Of a stretch of DNA of 64,000 nt, positions 1 to 8,304 are shown piece after piece. The notes beneath the pieces are model-generated. The model ran no database searches. It saw nothing but the letters and a program-made list of their open reading frames with translations, and was not told where the DNA came from. The DNA is from Brevundimonas subvibrioides (GTDB lineage: Bacteria; Pseudomonadota; Alphaproteobacteria; Caulobacterales; Caulobacteraceae). The DNA lies in assembly GCF_002280785.1 (NCBI RefSeq), contig NZ_NCEQ01000009.1:35609-99608 (forward strand), written 5' to 3'. The number at the start of each line of letters is the position of its first letter. Within the stretch, counting starts at the first letter, position 1. The translations under genes and the position numbers were made by a program.

Positions 1-289
1 GATCGCGGCTTGCATGCAGCACGCGCAGAATTTCCACGTGATCTTCGACCGCTCGATAGAAGACAAGATAGGGATAGCCGCTCGTTCGTTGGCTTCTCAG
101 ATGGGGAACCCCACTCTCCTGGCCGATCCGAGGGGAGCCGGAGTCCGGATAGGTGCGCACGGCGTTGATCTCAGCCTCGACGGCATCGACGAAACCCAGG
201 GCCACCCGGTCGCTCGTTTCGGTCAGATAGAACTGAATCGCGGCTTCGATGTCTTCCCGAGCTGCGCGTCTACGGTAGACGCGAGTCAA
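1..289 (-). CDS. parE: ParE/RelE-family toxin, 3' end cut by window edge
   Basis: Small toxin of the ParE/RelE fold, whose ParE members poison DNA gyrase. On the minus strand a frame starting TTG at 289 reads TRVYRRRAAREDIEAAIQFY and continues with family features: a charged N-terminal helix, then SGYPYLVFYRAVEDHVEILRV, the typical beta-strand core, and HASRD at the edge. About 96 codons are present; the family is usually 95-105 residues, so only a few residues are missing. The TTG overlaps the TGA of the upstream antitoxin gene (TTGA), which is typical of translationally coupled toxin-antitoxin pairs and decides the start. The function is inferred from family resemblance and pairing. Confidence 0.8.
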   Translation of the reverse strand, partial: MTRVYRRRAAREDIEAAIQFYLTETSDRVALGFVDAVEAEINAVRTYPDSGSPRIGQESGVPHLRSQRTSGYPYLVFYRAVEDHVEILRVLHASRD

Positions 290-519
290 ATCGTGCGGTT
301 CCGAGCCCTCTCTCGAAGGCTTTCGAACCAGGCCGCGTCCGCCTCGCCTTCGACAGGTGAATTGGCGCCTTCGAGAATCAGTTCGCGAAAACGTCTAAGT
401 TCCTGATCGCGACGCAGCAGGGCCCCCAGATAGGCGCCCGGCTCCGAATGATCTTCTGAAGCTCGCGCATCGAGATACGCTTTCAGGTCTTCAGGCAGGG
501 AGATCGTCACATCGGCCAT
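286..519 (-). CDS. parD: ParD-family antitoxin
   Basis: A 77-residue ribbon-helix-helix antitoxin, expected to bind and neutralise the toxin encoded immediately downstream and to repress their shared promoter. The N-terminus MADVTISLPEDLKAYLDAR is the DNA-binding beta strand and first helix; the acidic, Trp-containing C-terminus (EADAAWFESLRERARNR, about residues 58-75) is the toxin-wrapping tail seen in ParD proteins. The stop codon overlaps the TTG start of the toxin. Caulobacter carries several chromosomal ParDE pairs, so this is ordinary for the group. Which toxin subfamily it pairs with is not certain. Confidence 0.85.
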   Translation of the reverse strand: MADVTISLPEDLKAYLDARASEDHSEPGAYLGALLRRDQELRRFRELILEGANSPVEGEADAAWFESLRERARNRTI

Positions 520-571
520 GATGGAAGAGTAGTTCAGGCGGGGCTCACTCGCAAAGAGGATGGCTGTACCC

Positions 572-1294
572 TCAGCGAGACGCTCTCCGCAGTTCAGGCA
601 ACCGCCACCACGGCGTCCCCGGCGAAAGATGGTGCTCGTGGTGCATGCCGAAGTGGAAACAGGTCAGCAGCGATGCGATCCAAGGCATCGGAATCGTCCG
701 GGCATTGTGACGGTCGGCGAAGGCCTCGGCGCCCTGGTCGTGTCGATGCGGCAACCAGGTGCCGAAGACGAACAGCTGCAGCGCGCTCAGGATCGCCGGT
801 AGGGCCCAGAACAGGATCACGTTGGCGACATGGGCGCCGATCAGCAGATAGGCGATCAGCACAGCCGTCACGATGGCGAACTCCCGCCCGCCGAAATAGC
901 GCGTGAAGAAGCTGTAGAACCAGGGCGCGAAGGCCTCGGGTCGGGCGGCGTGGAAGTCCGGGTCCTCGGCCTGGCCGGGCGTCCGGTGATGCTGATGGTG
1001 GCTGCCGTTGAGCTTGCGGTAGGAGAAGGCGGCATAGGCCCCGACGCAGATCTGACCCACCACGGCGTTCACGCGCGGACGGCCGGGCGCCAGCGAGCCG
1101 TGCATGGCGTCGTGGGCGACGATGAACATGCCGGCGCCGAGCCAGCTCTGGGTCAGGATGATCAGCGGTACGATCGCGACCGCCGGCCAGGTCAAAGGCT
1201 GGAAGAAGACGCCCCAGACATGCAGCGTCGCCCAGCCGCCGACGATCAGGGCGGCGAGGCCCAGGCCGATCGCGCTCTGGCGGCCGGCTGTCAC
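572..1294 (-). CDS. crtW: beta-carotene ketolase CrtW
   Basis: Membrane di-iron oxygenase that adds 4-keto groups to beta-ionone rings (beta-carotene to canthaxanthin, zeaxanthin to astaxanthin). The 240 residues show the fatty-acid-desaturase superfamily histidine boxes: HDAMH at 61-65, HHQHH at 99-103 and HHEHH at 218-222, with hydrophobic segments around 8-55 and 130-175. Length matches CrtW (about 240). The ATG overlaps the TGA of crtZ (ATGA), so the two are co-translated in the order crtZ-crtW. With CrtZ it gives the last steps to ketohydroxy-carotenoids; the upstream enzymes (crtE, crtB, crtI, crtY) are not in this window. The C-terminal tail after the last His box is short. Confidence 0.93.
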   Translation of the reverse strand: MTAGRQSAIGLGLAALIVGGWATLHVWGVFFQPLTWPAVAIVPLIILTQSWLGAGMFIVAHDAMHGSLAPGRPRVNAVVGQICVGAYAAFSYRKLNGSHHQHHRTPGQAEDPDFHAARPEAFAPWFYSFFTRYFGGREFAIVTAVLIAYLLIGAHVANVILFWALPAILSALQLFVFGTWLPHRHDQGAEAFADRHNARTIPMPWIASLLTCFHFGMHHEHHLSPGTPWWRLPELRRASR

Positions 1295-1788
1295 TCCGGG
1301 GCCTGGGCGGCGCGTTCGGTGCGGCGGGCCTTCAGGACGGCGCTGAGGCGGTGCGGGTCAGGGGCGAAGACGAAGCCGAACGACACGGCGCCTTCCCGCG
1401 TCTGGACCGCGTGATGCAGTTTGTGCGCCTGGACCAGACGACGGGCGTAGCCGTTCTTCGGCATCCAGTGAAACGGCCAGCGCTGATGCACCAGTCCGTC
1501 GTGCACGAAGGCGTAGACGGCGCCGTAGAGGGTCACCCCCAGCGCGATGGCCCGCACCCACCACAGACCCGTCAGCCAGGCGATGACGAACAGGCCGGTC
1601 CCCACGATCGCGCCGACGACGCCATAGAGGTCGTTGGTCTCGAACATCTTGTCGTGGGGCTCGTGGTGATCGCGGTGCCACCCCCATCCCAGGGGCCCGT
1701 GCATGATATAGCGATGGGTCCACCAGGCGACGCCCTCCATGAGGAAGAAGACGGCCAGGGTCAGCAGGGTGAACCACACGGGAAGCAT
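1291..1788 (-). CDS. crtZ: beta-carotene hydroxylase CrtZ
   Basis: Non-haem di-iron hydroxylase making the 3-hydroxyl groups of zeaxanthin and astaxanthin. The 165-residue protein has the CrtZ histidine clusters HRYIMH (25-30) and HRDHHEPH (38-45), then HDGLVHQRW and HKLHH further on, between hydrophobic helices ([19 protein letters not shown] and the 55-90 region). The open frame extends far upstream, but family alignment places the start at the ATG at 1788, where MLPVWF begins. It is the first gene of crtZ-crtW and lies 66 bp from the divergent fni start, so both promoters must fit in that gap. No clear ribosome binding site precedes it. Confidence 0.93.
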   Translation of the reverse strand: MLPVWFTLLTLAVFFLMEGVAWWTHRYIMHGPLGWGWHRDHHEPHDKMFETNDLYGVVGAIVGTGLFVIAWLTGLWWVRAIALGVTLYGAVYAFVHDGLVHQRWPFHWMPKNGYARRLVQAHKLHHAVQTREGAVSFGFVFAPDPHRLSAVLKARRTERAAQAPE

Positions 1789-1854
1789 AGGCACTACGAT
1801 ACGCCTGCGCGGCCGCTGTTCCAACCGTGGCGTCATGCCGCTAAGCAGTCTTGC

Positions 1855-2874
1855 ATGGCCGACGACGTGATCCGCGACCGCAAGGACCAGCATCTGGACG
1901 TTGTTCTGGCGGGCGGCGGACGGCATGCGCACGACGCCGGGTTCGATGCGATCCGCTTCGTGCACGAGGCCCTGCCGGATCTGGATCACGCCAAGATCGA
2001 CCTCGGTGCTGACTTCCTCGGCCGACGACTGAAGGCGCCGCTGCTGATCAGTTCGATGACCGGCGGACCCGCCCGGGCCGAGACGATCAACGCCCATCTG
2101 GCCGAGGCGGCGCAGGCGCTGGGCATCGCCCTGGCGGTGGGATCCCAGCGGGCGGCGCTTGAGGGCGGGGCGAGCGGTCTGGACCAGTCTCTGCGTCGGC
2201 GGGCGCCGGACATGCCGATCCTCGCCAATATCGGCGCGGCCCAGCTGACGCGGGGCTTCGGCCTCGAGGAGGCGCGGCGGGTCGTCGACATGATCGGGGC
2301 CGACGCCCTGATCGTCCATCTGAACCCTCTGCAGGAAGCCTGTCAGCCCGAGGGCGATCGTGACTGGTGGGGCGTCGGCGCGGCGCTTGAGGCCCTGGTG
2401 CGACGGTTGGACGCGCCGGTCGTCGTCAAGGAGACGGGCGCCGGTCTGTCGGCGGCGACGGCGCGGCGTCTGGCGGAGATGGGCGTGGCCGGGCTCGATG
2501 TGGCCGGAGCGGGCGGGGCGAACTGGGGGCTGATCGAGGGCGAGAGGGCGGCCCATCCGGCCGACAAGGCGCATGCGCTGGCCTTCGCCGACTGGGGCAT
2601 TCCAACCGCCGTGGCGATCGCCCAGGCGCGGGCGGCCTGTCCGGACATGGTCCTGATCGGATCGGGCGGGGTCCGCGACGGCGTCGACGCGGCCAGGGCC
2701 ATCCGGCTGGGCGCCGACATCGTCGGTCAGGCGGCCGGCGTGCTCAAGGCCGCGACCCTCTCGACCGAGGCGGTGGTCGAGCATTTCCAGATCGTCATCC
2801 GCCAGCTGCGCACCACGTGTTTCTGCACCGGCTCGGCCAATCTTCAGGACCTGAGACGGGCGCGACTGCAGTAG
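1855..2874 (+). CDS. fni: type 2 isopentenyl-diphosphate delta-isomerase (FMN-dependent)
   Basis: Cytosolic flavoenzyme interconverting IPP and DMAPP, the precursors for carotenoids and other isoprenoids. The protein has 339 residues with RKDQH near 9-13, SSMTGG at 66-71 (FMN/phosphate loop), [16 protein letters not shown] and HLNPLQE, all signatures of type 2 isomerases, and a glycine-rich [15 protein letters not shown] phosphate-binding segment near the C-terminus. The frame is open for 168 codons upstream, but the family N-terminus fits the ATG at 1855. Its position divergent from crtZ-crtW suggests it supplies the carotenoid pathway; carotenoid clusters of related bacteria also carry an idi-type gene. 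Confidence 0.93.
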   Translation: MADDVIRDRKDQHLDVVLAGGGRHAHDAGFDAIRFVHEALPDLDHAKIDLGADFLGRRLKAPLLISSMTGGPARAETINAHLAEAAQALGIALAVGSQRAALEGGASGLDQSLRRRAPDMPILANIGAAQLTRGFGLEEARRVVDMIGADALIVHLNPLQEACQPEGDRDWWGVGAALEALVRRLDAPVVVKETGAGLSAATARRLAEMGVAGLDVAGAGGANWGLIEGERAAHPADKAHALAFADWGIPTAVAIAQARAACPDMVLIGSGGVRDGVDAARAIRLGADIVGQAAGVLKAATLSTEAVVEHFQIVIRQLRTTCFCTGSANLQDLRRARLQ

Positions 2875-3001
2875 AAACGGACGCCAGGCACGCAGAGGTA
2901 GAGGTCGACGTCCGCTGCGCCCCGCTCAAGTGGTGATCCGAATCGTGTACTGTCGGGAGGTCGCCGGAGCCGAGTCGTTGAGCGTTCACCCCTTTCCCGC
3001 C

Positions 3002-3136
3002 GTGTCCAAAGCCCCGTCTCCCTCCAGGAGCGCGCCCCCTCGGCGGCCGGATCGGGTCGAGCTGATGCTGGTCGCGGGGCTTGTGCTGGCGACCACGGCG
3101 CAGTTCGCCCTGTGCGTCTGGTTCTGGCTGGCCTAG
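3002..3136 (+). CDS. small single-pass membrane protein, unknown
   Basis: Not recognised. From a GTG at 3002 the frame encodes 44 residues: a basic, proline/serine-rich N-terminus (about 1-21), then one hydrophobic helix (ELMLVAGLVLATTAQFALCV) ending WFWLA. The layout is that of a short inner-membrane peptide with a cytoplasmic basic tail. Its TAG abuts the stop of the convergent MpaB-like gene. The frame is also open further upstream (ATG at 2930), but that stretch has no recognisable character. It could be non-coding; the hydrophobic helix and third-position GC are the only support. Confidence 0.4.
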   Translation: MSKAPSPSRSAPPRRPDRVELMLVAGLVLATTAQFALCVWFWLA

Positions 3137-4006
3137 CTACTCCGGCCAGACGTGGACCTGATCGGGCCAGACCTTGCGGTTGGGCGAGCCCTGATAGACC
3201 CAGTCGAGGGTGCGGGCGAGGGACCGCGCGCCGAACCGCTGGGCGGGCCGCGCCGCCGGAAGTCCGTGCATGGCGCGCGCCCAGTCCGGCAAAAGGTCCG
3301 CGCCGGCGGCCATGACCAGACCGGCAGCGACGCCCTCGGCCGGGCCGCCGATCCTCTGGCCCATGACGAGGGCGGCGACCTCGCGCGTGCGGGCGTCGGC
3401 CTTCAACTGCGGCCGCATCGACTGGATCAGGGCCTCGGCCTCTGCGCGATTGCGGGGCACGGGGTCGGCGCCGAGAGCCAGCCCTATGCGGGCCATCTCG
3501 TCGAAATAGGCGTCCTGGTCCGCGGCCGACATGTCCGGATCGCCATAGCGGACCCAGGCGTCGAGGAAGCTCGAGATCTCCGTCACATGGACCCAGGCCA
3601 GCAGGGCCGGGTCATCGACGCGATAGGGGGGGCCGTCCGGCAGGGTGCCGCCGAGCTTGCGATGGATGCTCTTGACCCGGTCGATGGCCGCCTGACCGGC
3701 CGAGGCATGGTCAAAGGTCGTGACGGCGATGAACTTGGCCGTCCGCCGCAGGCGGCCGTGCATGTCGGCGCGGAAGTCGGAGTGATCCCAGACGCCCGCC
3801 AGCACCGCTGGATGCAGCATCTGCAGCAGCAGGCCCGAGACCCCGCCGATCATCATGGTGACGATGTCGCCGTTGACACGCCAGGCCACGGCGTCGGTCG
3901 GGAACAGGGCGTCGGCGCGGCGCAGGGCCGGCCGCTCGCCCCGCTCATAGTCGTTGAACAGCTGGTTGATGCGGCGACGGATCGCGATCTTGACCGGATC
4001 CAGCAT
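3137..4006 (-). CDS. oxygenase MpaB family protein (DUF2236)
   Basis: The 289-residue protein resembles the DUF2236/MpaB family of b-type-haem proteins, some of which are oxygenases such as latex-clearing proteins. Family traits visible are RRADALFPTDAVAWRVNGD near the N-terminus, the helix GGVSGLLLQMLHPAVLAGVWDHSDF (about 53-77, with the conserved His), RLRRTAKFIAVTTFD, and AWVHVTEISSF with another conserved His. The substrate is unknown. The ATG lies 3 bases after the trmFO stop, so the two are probably co-transcribed although functionally unrelated. The family call is fairly firm; the reaction is not known. Confidence 0.8.
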   Translation of the reverse strand: MLDPVKIAIRRRINQLFNDYERGERPALRRADALFPTDAVAWRVNGDIVTMMIGGVSGLLLQMLHPAVLAGVWDHSDFRADMHGRLRRTAKFIAVTTFDHASAGQAAIDRVKSIHRKLGGTLPDGPPYRVDDPALLAWVHVTEISSFLDAWVRYGDPDMSAADQDAYFDEMARIGLALGADPVPRNRAEAEALIQSMRPQLKADARTREVAALVMGQRIGGPAEGVAAGLVMAAGADLLPDWARAMHGLPAARPAQRFGARSLARTLDWVYQGSPNRKVWPDQVHVWPE

Positions 4007-4009
4007 TGA

Positions 4010-5395
4010 TCAGGCCGCGTCCCGCCAGGCTTCCAGCGCGCGCAGGGCCCGGATGCTCATCAGTCGCTTCTTGGCCCGGCCGCGTTCCTTCATCGGGATC
4101 TTGACCCCGGCCTCGTCGACCTTCGGCGTCTCCAGCGGGGGCAGAAGTCCATAGTTGATATTCATCGGCTGGAACTTCGAGCCCGCCAGATGGCCGCCGG
4201 TGATGTGTTCGACCAGGGCGCCGAGGGCAGTATGCGCCTCGGGCGCATCCAGCGACTTGCCCAACCGTTCGGCGGCGGCGAGACGACCGGCCAGCAGGCC
4301 CGTCGCGGCGCTCTCGACATAGCCTTCCACGCCCGTGACCTGACCGGCGAAGCGCAGGCGCGGCATCGACTTCATCCGCAATTGGCGGTCCAGCAACTGC
4401 GGGCTGTTCAGATAGGTGTTGCGGTGCAGGCCGCCGAGCCGCGCGAACTGGGCGTTTTGCAGGCCCGGGATCATGCGGAAGGTCTCGGCCTGGGCGCCGT
4501 GCTTCAGCTTGGTCTGGAAGCCGACGATGTTGAACAGGGTGCCCAGCGCATTGTCCTGACGCAGCTGGACGATGGCGTGGGCCTTGACCAGAGGATCGCG
4601 CGGATTGGTCAGGCCGACCGGCTTCATCGGGCCGTGGCGCAGGGTCTCGCGACCGCGTTCGGCCATGACCTCGATGGGCAGGCAGCCGTCGAAATAGGGG
4701 ACGTTCTCCCATTCCTTGAACTCGGCCTTGGGGCCGTCGATCAGGGCGTCGACGAAGGCCTCGTACTCGGCCTTGTTCATCGGGCAGTTGACGTAGGCGG
4801 CGGCGTCTCCGCCCGGACCCTCCTTGTCGTAGCGTGACTGACGCCAGGCGATGTCGAAGTCGATCGACTCGGCGTGGACGATGGGGGCGATGGCGTCGAA
4901 GAAGCTCAGGCTCTCCTCGCCGGTCAGTTTCAGGATGGCCTCGGCCAGGGCCGGGGAGGTCAGGGGGCCGGTGGCGACGATGACGCTGTCCCACTCTTCC
5001 GGCGGCAGGCCGGCGATCTCTTCGCGCTGGATCGTGACGAGCGGATGGGCCTCCAGTTTGGCGGTCACGGCCTGGGAGAATCCGTCGCGGTCGACGGCTA
5101 GGGCGCCGCCGGCGGGCACCTGATGCGCATCGCCGCAGGACATGATGATCGACCCGAGCGCCCGCATCTCGGCGTGCAGCAGGCCCACGGCATTGTGCTC
5201 CCAGTCGTCGGAGCGGAAGGAGTTCGAGCAGACCAGTTCGGCCAGACCGTCGGTATGGTGGGCGTCGGTCCTGACGCCCGGCACGCCGCGCATCTCGTGC
5301 AGGACGACGGGGACGCCCGCCGAGGCGATCTGCCAGGCGGCTTCGGATCCGGCGAGGCCGCCGCCGATCACGTGGATGGGGGAGAGTTCAGTCAT
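4010..5395 (-). CDS. trmFO: TrmFO, methylenetetrahydrofolate--tRNA-(uracil-5-)-methyltransferase
   Basis: Folate- and FAD-dependent enzyme making 5-methyluridine at position 54 of tRNA. The 461 residues begin with a Rossmann FAD-binding motif ([13 protein letters not shown], 10-22), then the conserved catalytic-cysteine segment [11 protein letters not shown] (C56) and the second cysteine in [14 protein letters not shown] (about 205). FAD-binding C-terminal motifs include [20 protein letters not shown]. Length is typical (about 450-470). The downstream gene starts 3 bases after the stop. Start chosen at the ATG directly before the FAD motif. Confidence 0.96.
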   Translation of the reverse strand: MTELSPIHVIGGGLAGSEAAWQIASAGVPVVLHEMRGVPGVRTDAHHTDGLAELVCSNSFRSDDWEHNAVGLLHAEMRALGSIIMSCGDAHQVPAGGALAVDRDGFSQAVTAKLEAHPLVTIQREEIAGLPPEEWDSVIVATGPLTSPALAEAILKLTGEESLSFFDAIAPIVHAESIDFDIAWRQSRYDKEGPGGDAAAYVNCPMNKAEYEAFVDALIDGPKAEFKEWENVPYFDGCLPIEVMAERGRETLRHGPMKPVGLTNPRDPLVKAHAIVQLRQDNALGTLFNIVGFQTKLKHGAQAETFRMIPGLQNAQFARLGGLHRNTYLNSPQLLDRQLRMKSMPRLRFAGQVTGVEGYVESAATGLLAGRLAAAERLGKSLDAPEAHTALGALVEHITGGHLAGSKFQPMNINYGLLPPLETPKVDEAGVKIPMKERGRAKKRLMSIRALRALEAWRDAA

Positions 5396-5494
5396 GCGGC
5401 TTCTTAGACACGGGAATGGTGTTCGTCAGCAGGCGTCTGGTCGGCGTGTGGTATCGCCCGCTATGATCGGCCGAACGCTCGGCGAGGGGGCTTG

Positions 5495-6301
5495 ATGAGC
5501 AACAAGGATGTCGGAGGCCGGCGCCTGAACCTTCAGGCCGCGCTGGGGACGACGGTGCGCGCTCTGCCGCGCCTGTGGTCGGGTGCGGCCGGGGCGTTGA
5601 TTCTGTGTGCGGTGCTCTGGTTGCTGCCTGTGTTCTGGCCCATCGAGGGGTGGATGCGGTGGGCATGGGCGCTGGCGGCCGCGGCCTCCGCCCTGGTCGC
5701 GGTCGGAGCATTGGCCCGGCTGTCGATCCGTGACGACCTGACCGGGGCCCGCGCTCTGGGTCTGGGGCCGCTGGGTCTGCAGGCGAAGCCGCCCGAGGCG
5801 CGTCTGGTCGGCGCCCTGCTGCTGTGTCTGCTGTTCCTGTCCATGATCGTGTCGATCCTGGCCCTGGTCGTCCTGGCGATCTTCGGCATGGCGGAGTTGA
5901 ACGTTCAGGCCATCCAGGCGCGCGACTGGGCCGCCGTGGGCGCGCCGTGGAAGCTGGGCGTGCTGGCGGTGCTCGCCGCCGGGGCGGTGGCCATACCGCT
6001 GTTGCTCATTGTGCGGCTGTCGCTGTTCGTGCCCGCCACCCTGGGACGACGCCAGATGGTGTCGCTGAACTCGATGGGCATCGCCTACGGCAGCTTCTGG
6101 CCGCTGCTGGCGGGGCTGATTGCGACGGCCCTGCCCAAGATCGTGCTGCTGACGCTGATCGCGACCGGGACGCTGGCCGGGCGGACCGGAGAGGTCGTCT
6201 GGATTCTGGGACTGGTCGCGCTGCAACTGCCGCTGACGATCGGCTTCCTCGGCGCCGCCTATCGACAGCTGGAATACTGGTCCCCCGACGAACCGAAGTG
6301 A
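5495..6301 (+). CDS. multi-pass membrane protein, unknown (first of three)
   Basis: Not recognised by name. The 268-residue protein has about six hydrophobic stretches (LWSGAAGALILCAVLWLLPV, WAWALAAAASALVAVGALA, a pair around 105-130, LGVLAVLAAGAVAIPLLLIV, a pair around 205-245) and no enzymatic motif. It ends with a cytoplasmic-looking GAAYRQLEYWSPDE. Start taken at ATG 5495, after the GGCGAGGGGG purine run; a TTG lies one codon upstream. The next gene starts 13 bases after the stop. The shared size, topology and final A-YR-L pattern suggest it is distantly related to the third gene of the row. Confidence 0.75.
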   Translation: MSNKDVGGRRLNLQAALGTTVRALPRLWSGAAGALILCAVLWLLPVFWPIEGWMRWAWALAAAASALVAVGALARLSIRDDLTGARALGLGPLGLQAKPPEARLVGALLLCLLFLSMIVSILALVVLAIFGMAELNVQAIQARDWAAVGAPWKLGVLAVLAAGAVAIPLLLIVRLSLFVPATLGRRQMVSLNSMGIAYGSFWPLLAGLIATALPKIVLLTLIATGTLAGRTGEVVWILGLVALQLPLTIGFLGAAYRQLEYWSPDEPK

Positions 6302-6314
6302 TGGAGACGACGCG

Positions 6315-7265
6315 ATGAAGCCGGGTTTTTCATTCAACGACGCCGTCGGCGCTCCGTTCGTGCTGCTGCGCCGGCGGCCGCTGAGCCTGTTCGTCTGGGG
6401 CCTGATAATGACGGCGCTGGTCGCGGGCCTGTACAGCCTGATGATCCCCGCCCTGGGCTCGATGATCGGCGCGCCTGACAGAGAGGCGGCGTTCGACACC
6501 TATCTGACGGAGTCGATCCGGCTGCAGGCGACGGTCAACGGCATGAACATCGTCATGTACCTGGTCATGCTGCTGACCTGGACGGCAGCGGCCCGCGCGA
6601 CCCTCTCGCCGGGCCGTGGCGATCCGTTCCTGTTCCTGCGTGTGGGCATGGACGAGGTCCGGGTCGCCGTGACGCTGATTGCGGTCTTCTTCATCTGGTA
6701 CATCGTCCTGATCGTCATGGTTCTGATCGGGGTCGGCATCGGCTTCGCGCTGTGGAGCCAGGGCCAGGCCACGGCTATCAGCGTGCTCATCGCCTATGGC
6801 CTGCTGGTCTTCGCACTGTCGGTCTGGGGGTGGTTGAGGGTGTCGCTGATCGCGCCGGCCAGCCTGATCCTGAAGCGGTTCGCCTTCACCGAAGGCTGGG
6901 CGATCGCGCGGGGCCAGATGTGGAAGCTGCTGGGCCTGAACCTGGTGATCTGGATCATCAACATGATCAGCGCGATCCTGATGTACGCTGCGGTCGGCGC
7001 GATCCTGGCGGCCGGGTTCTTCGGTCAGGGCCTGGTCTGGCCGCACGATATCGACAGCGTCGCGGACCTGGAGCCTTTGCTGCGGCCGATGCTGCTACCG
7101 GCGCTGGGGACCGTGATTCCGATGTCGCTCGGGTTCGGCTGGATGATGGCCCTGCATGCCGCCCCCGGCGTGGTGGCTGCGCGCCAACTTCTGGACGGCG
7201 TTCCCGCGCCGGCCCCGATCGTCGAAGACGCGCCGCCCGTCGATACGCTACAACCATCCCAATAG
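6315..7265 (+). CDS. multi-pass membrane protein, unknown (second of three)
   Basis: A 316-residue inner-membrane protein with six or so hydrophobic segments (about 24-44, 74-96, 113-142, 150-172, 210-240, 268-290). Conserved-looking polar parts are the N-terminal FSFNDAVGAPFVLLRRRPLS and the mid-protein LKRFAFTEGWAIARGQMWKLL, a 'helper helix plus amphipathic turn' layout also seen in the third gene (FASFAMTKGHALPLLG). No catalytic motif was seen. It starts 13 bases after the previous stop and ends 19 bases before the next start, so the three form one transcription unit. Function unknown; a membrane-organising or glycerophosphodiesterase-like membrane-domain role is only a guess. Confidence 0.75.
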   Translation: MKPGFSFNDAVGAPFVLLRRRPLSLFVWGLIMTALVAGLYSLMIPALGSMIGAPDREAAFDTYLTESIRLQATVNGMNIVMYLVMLLTWTAAARATLSPGRGDPFLFLRVGMDEVRVAVTLIAVFFIWYIVLIVMVLIGVGIGFALWSQGQATAISVLIAYGLLVFALSVWGWLRVSLIAPASLILKRFAFTEGWAIARGQMWKLLGLNLVIWIINMISAILMYAAVGAILAAGFFGQGLVWPHDIDSVADLEPLLRPMLLPALGTVIPMSLGFGWMMALHAAPGVVAARQLLDGVPAPAPIVEDAPPVDTLQPSQ

Positions 7266-7284
7266 GGATTCACGGAGGGAATCG

Positions 7285-8172
7285 ATGACCTTTTCAGCGA
7301 CCGAGGCAGCCTTCGAAGGCTTTCGCGTGGTGCGCCGCCATCCGCTGGCGATTGTGTTCTGGAGTCTGGCCTATCTGATCTTCTTCGCCGCCTTCTTCGG
7401 GTTGTTCGGCGGCTCGCTGGCGACCCTGATGGCGACGACCGAGAGCCTGGAGGGCGCGCAGCCCAGCTCGCAGGAGCTGGAAGCCCTGGGCCAGACCTAT
7501 GTGGGCTTCATGGCTCTCGCCCTGCCGCTTGGGCTCGTGATCGGCGCCGTGCTGAACGCCGCCGTCTCGCGCGCGGTCCTGTTTCCCGCCGAGAAGGGCT
7601 TCGGCTACGTGCGCCTGGGTGGCGATGAGTTGCGGGTGCTCGCCGTCTCGGTGATCCTGGGCATCGTCTTCTTCGCCGTTTCCATCGTCCTGTTCGGGGT
7701 CGTGGGAGTGCTGGCCGGACTCGCTGCCCAGGCCAATGCGGGCGTCGGCATCCTCGTCGGAGTCCTGGTCGGCCTCGGCGCCTGCGTTGTCCTCTTCTGG
7801 CTGGCGATCCGCCTCAGCATGGCCATCCCTCTGACCGTGGCCGAAAAGCGGATCGCGCCGTTCGCATCCTTCGCCATGACCAAGGGCCACGCCTTGCCGC
7901 TGCTGGGCATGGCGGTCATCGCCTTCATCATGTCGATCCTCGTCACCCTGCTGGGTACGATCATCGCCCTGCCCATCACCCTCGCGACGGGCGGCCTTGA
8001 GCAGCTGGCGACGATGGACGGCCAGTCGACAACGCAGATCCTGCAGGCCGCCGGCCCCGGTCTGATCGGCTGGGGCGTGGTCAACGCCATCTTCTCGGCG
8101 CTCCAGATCGCGGTGGTCTATGCGCCGTTTTCGGCCGCCTATCGTGACCTGAAGGGCCTGCCGCACGAGTGA
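7285..8172 (+). CDS. multi-pass membrane protein, unknown (third of three)
   Basis: The 295-residue product begins MTFSATEAAFEGFRVVRRHP, echoing the second gene's FNDAVGAPFVLLRRRP, and has about six membrane segments. The loop RLSMAIPLTVAEKRIAPFASF precedes the TKG-turn shared with the second protein. The start at 7285 is fixed by a clear ribosome binding site (ACGGAGGGA at 7272-7280); the frame is open upstream, inside the second gene. It ends with YAPFSAAYRDLKGLPHE, similar to the first gene's tail. Together these features point to duplication within one operon. No function can be assigned. Confidence 0.78.
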   Translation: MTFSATEAAFEGFRVVRRHPLAIVFWSLAYLIFFAAFFGLFGGSLATLMATTESLEGAQPSSQELEALGQTYVGFMALALPLGLVIGAVLNAAVSRAVLFPAEKGFGYVRLGGDELRVLAVSVILGIVFFAVSIVLFGVVGVLAGLAAQANAGVGILVGVLVGLGACVVLFWLAIRLSMAIPLTVAEKRIAPFASFAMTKGHALPLLGMAVIAFIMSILVTLLGTIIALPITLATGGLEQLATMDGQSTTQILQAAGPGLIGWGVVNAIFSALQIAVVYAPFSAAYRDLKGLPHE

Positions 8173-8304
8173 GCCGGTCGCGATCCAGGCCCTGTCCCGG
8201 GGCCGGATCGAACAAATTCCGGGGTGTGTGCATCCATCGGGCGGGGCCGGGGCCTCATGACGGGATGGACCCTCATCCGCCGACCCGTCCGACTGGAGAC
8301 CCCC

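Noticed and set aside
14..406. Plus-strand frame of 130 codons at the left edge
   Set aside because: Antisense to the ParDE-type pair, which has clear family sequence and overlap structure.
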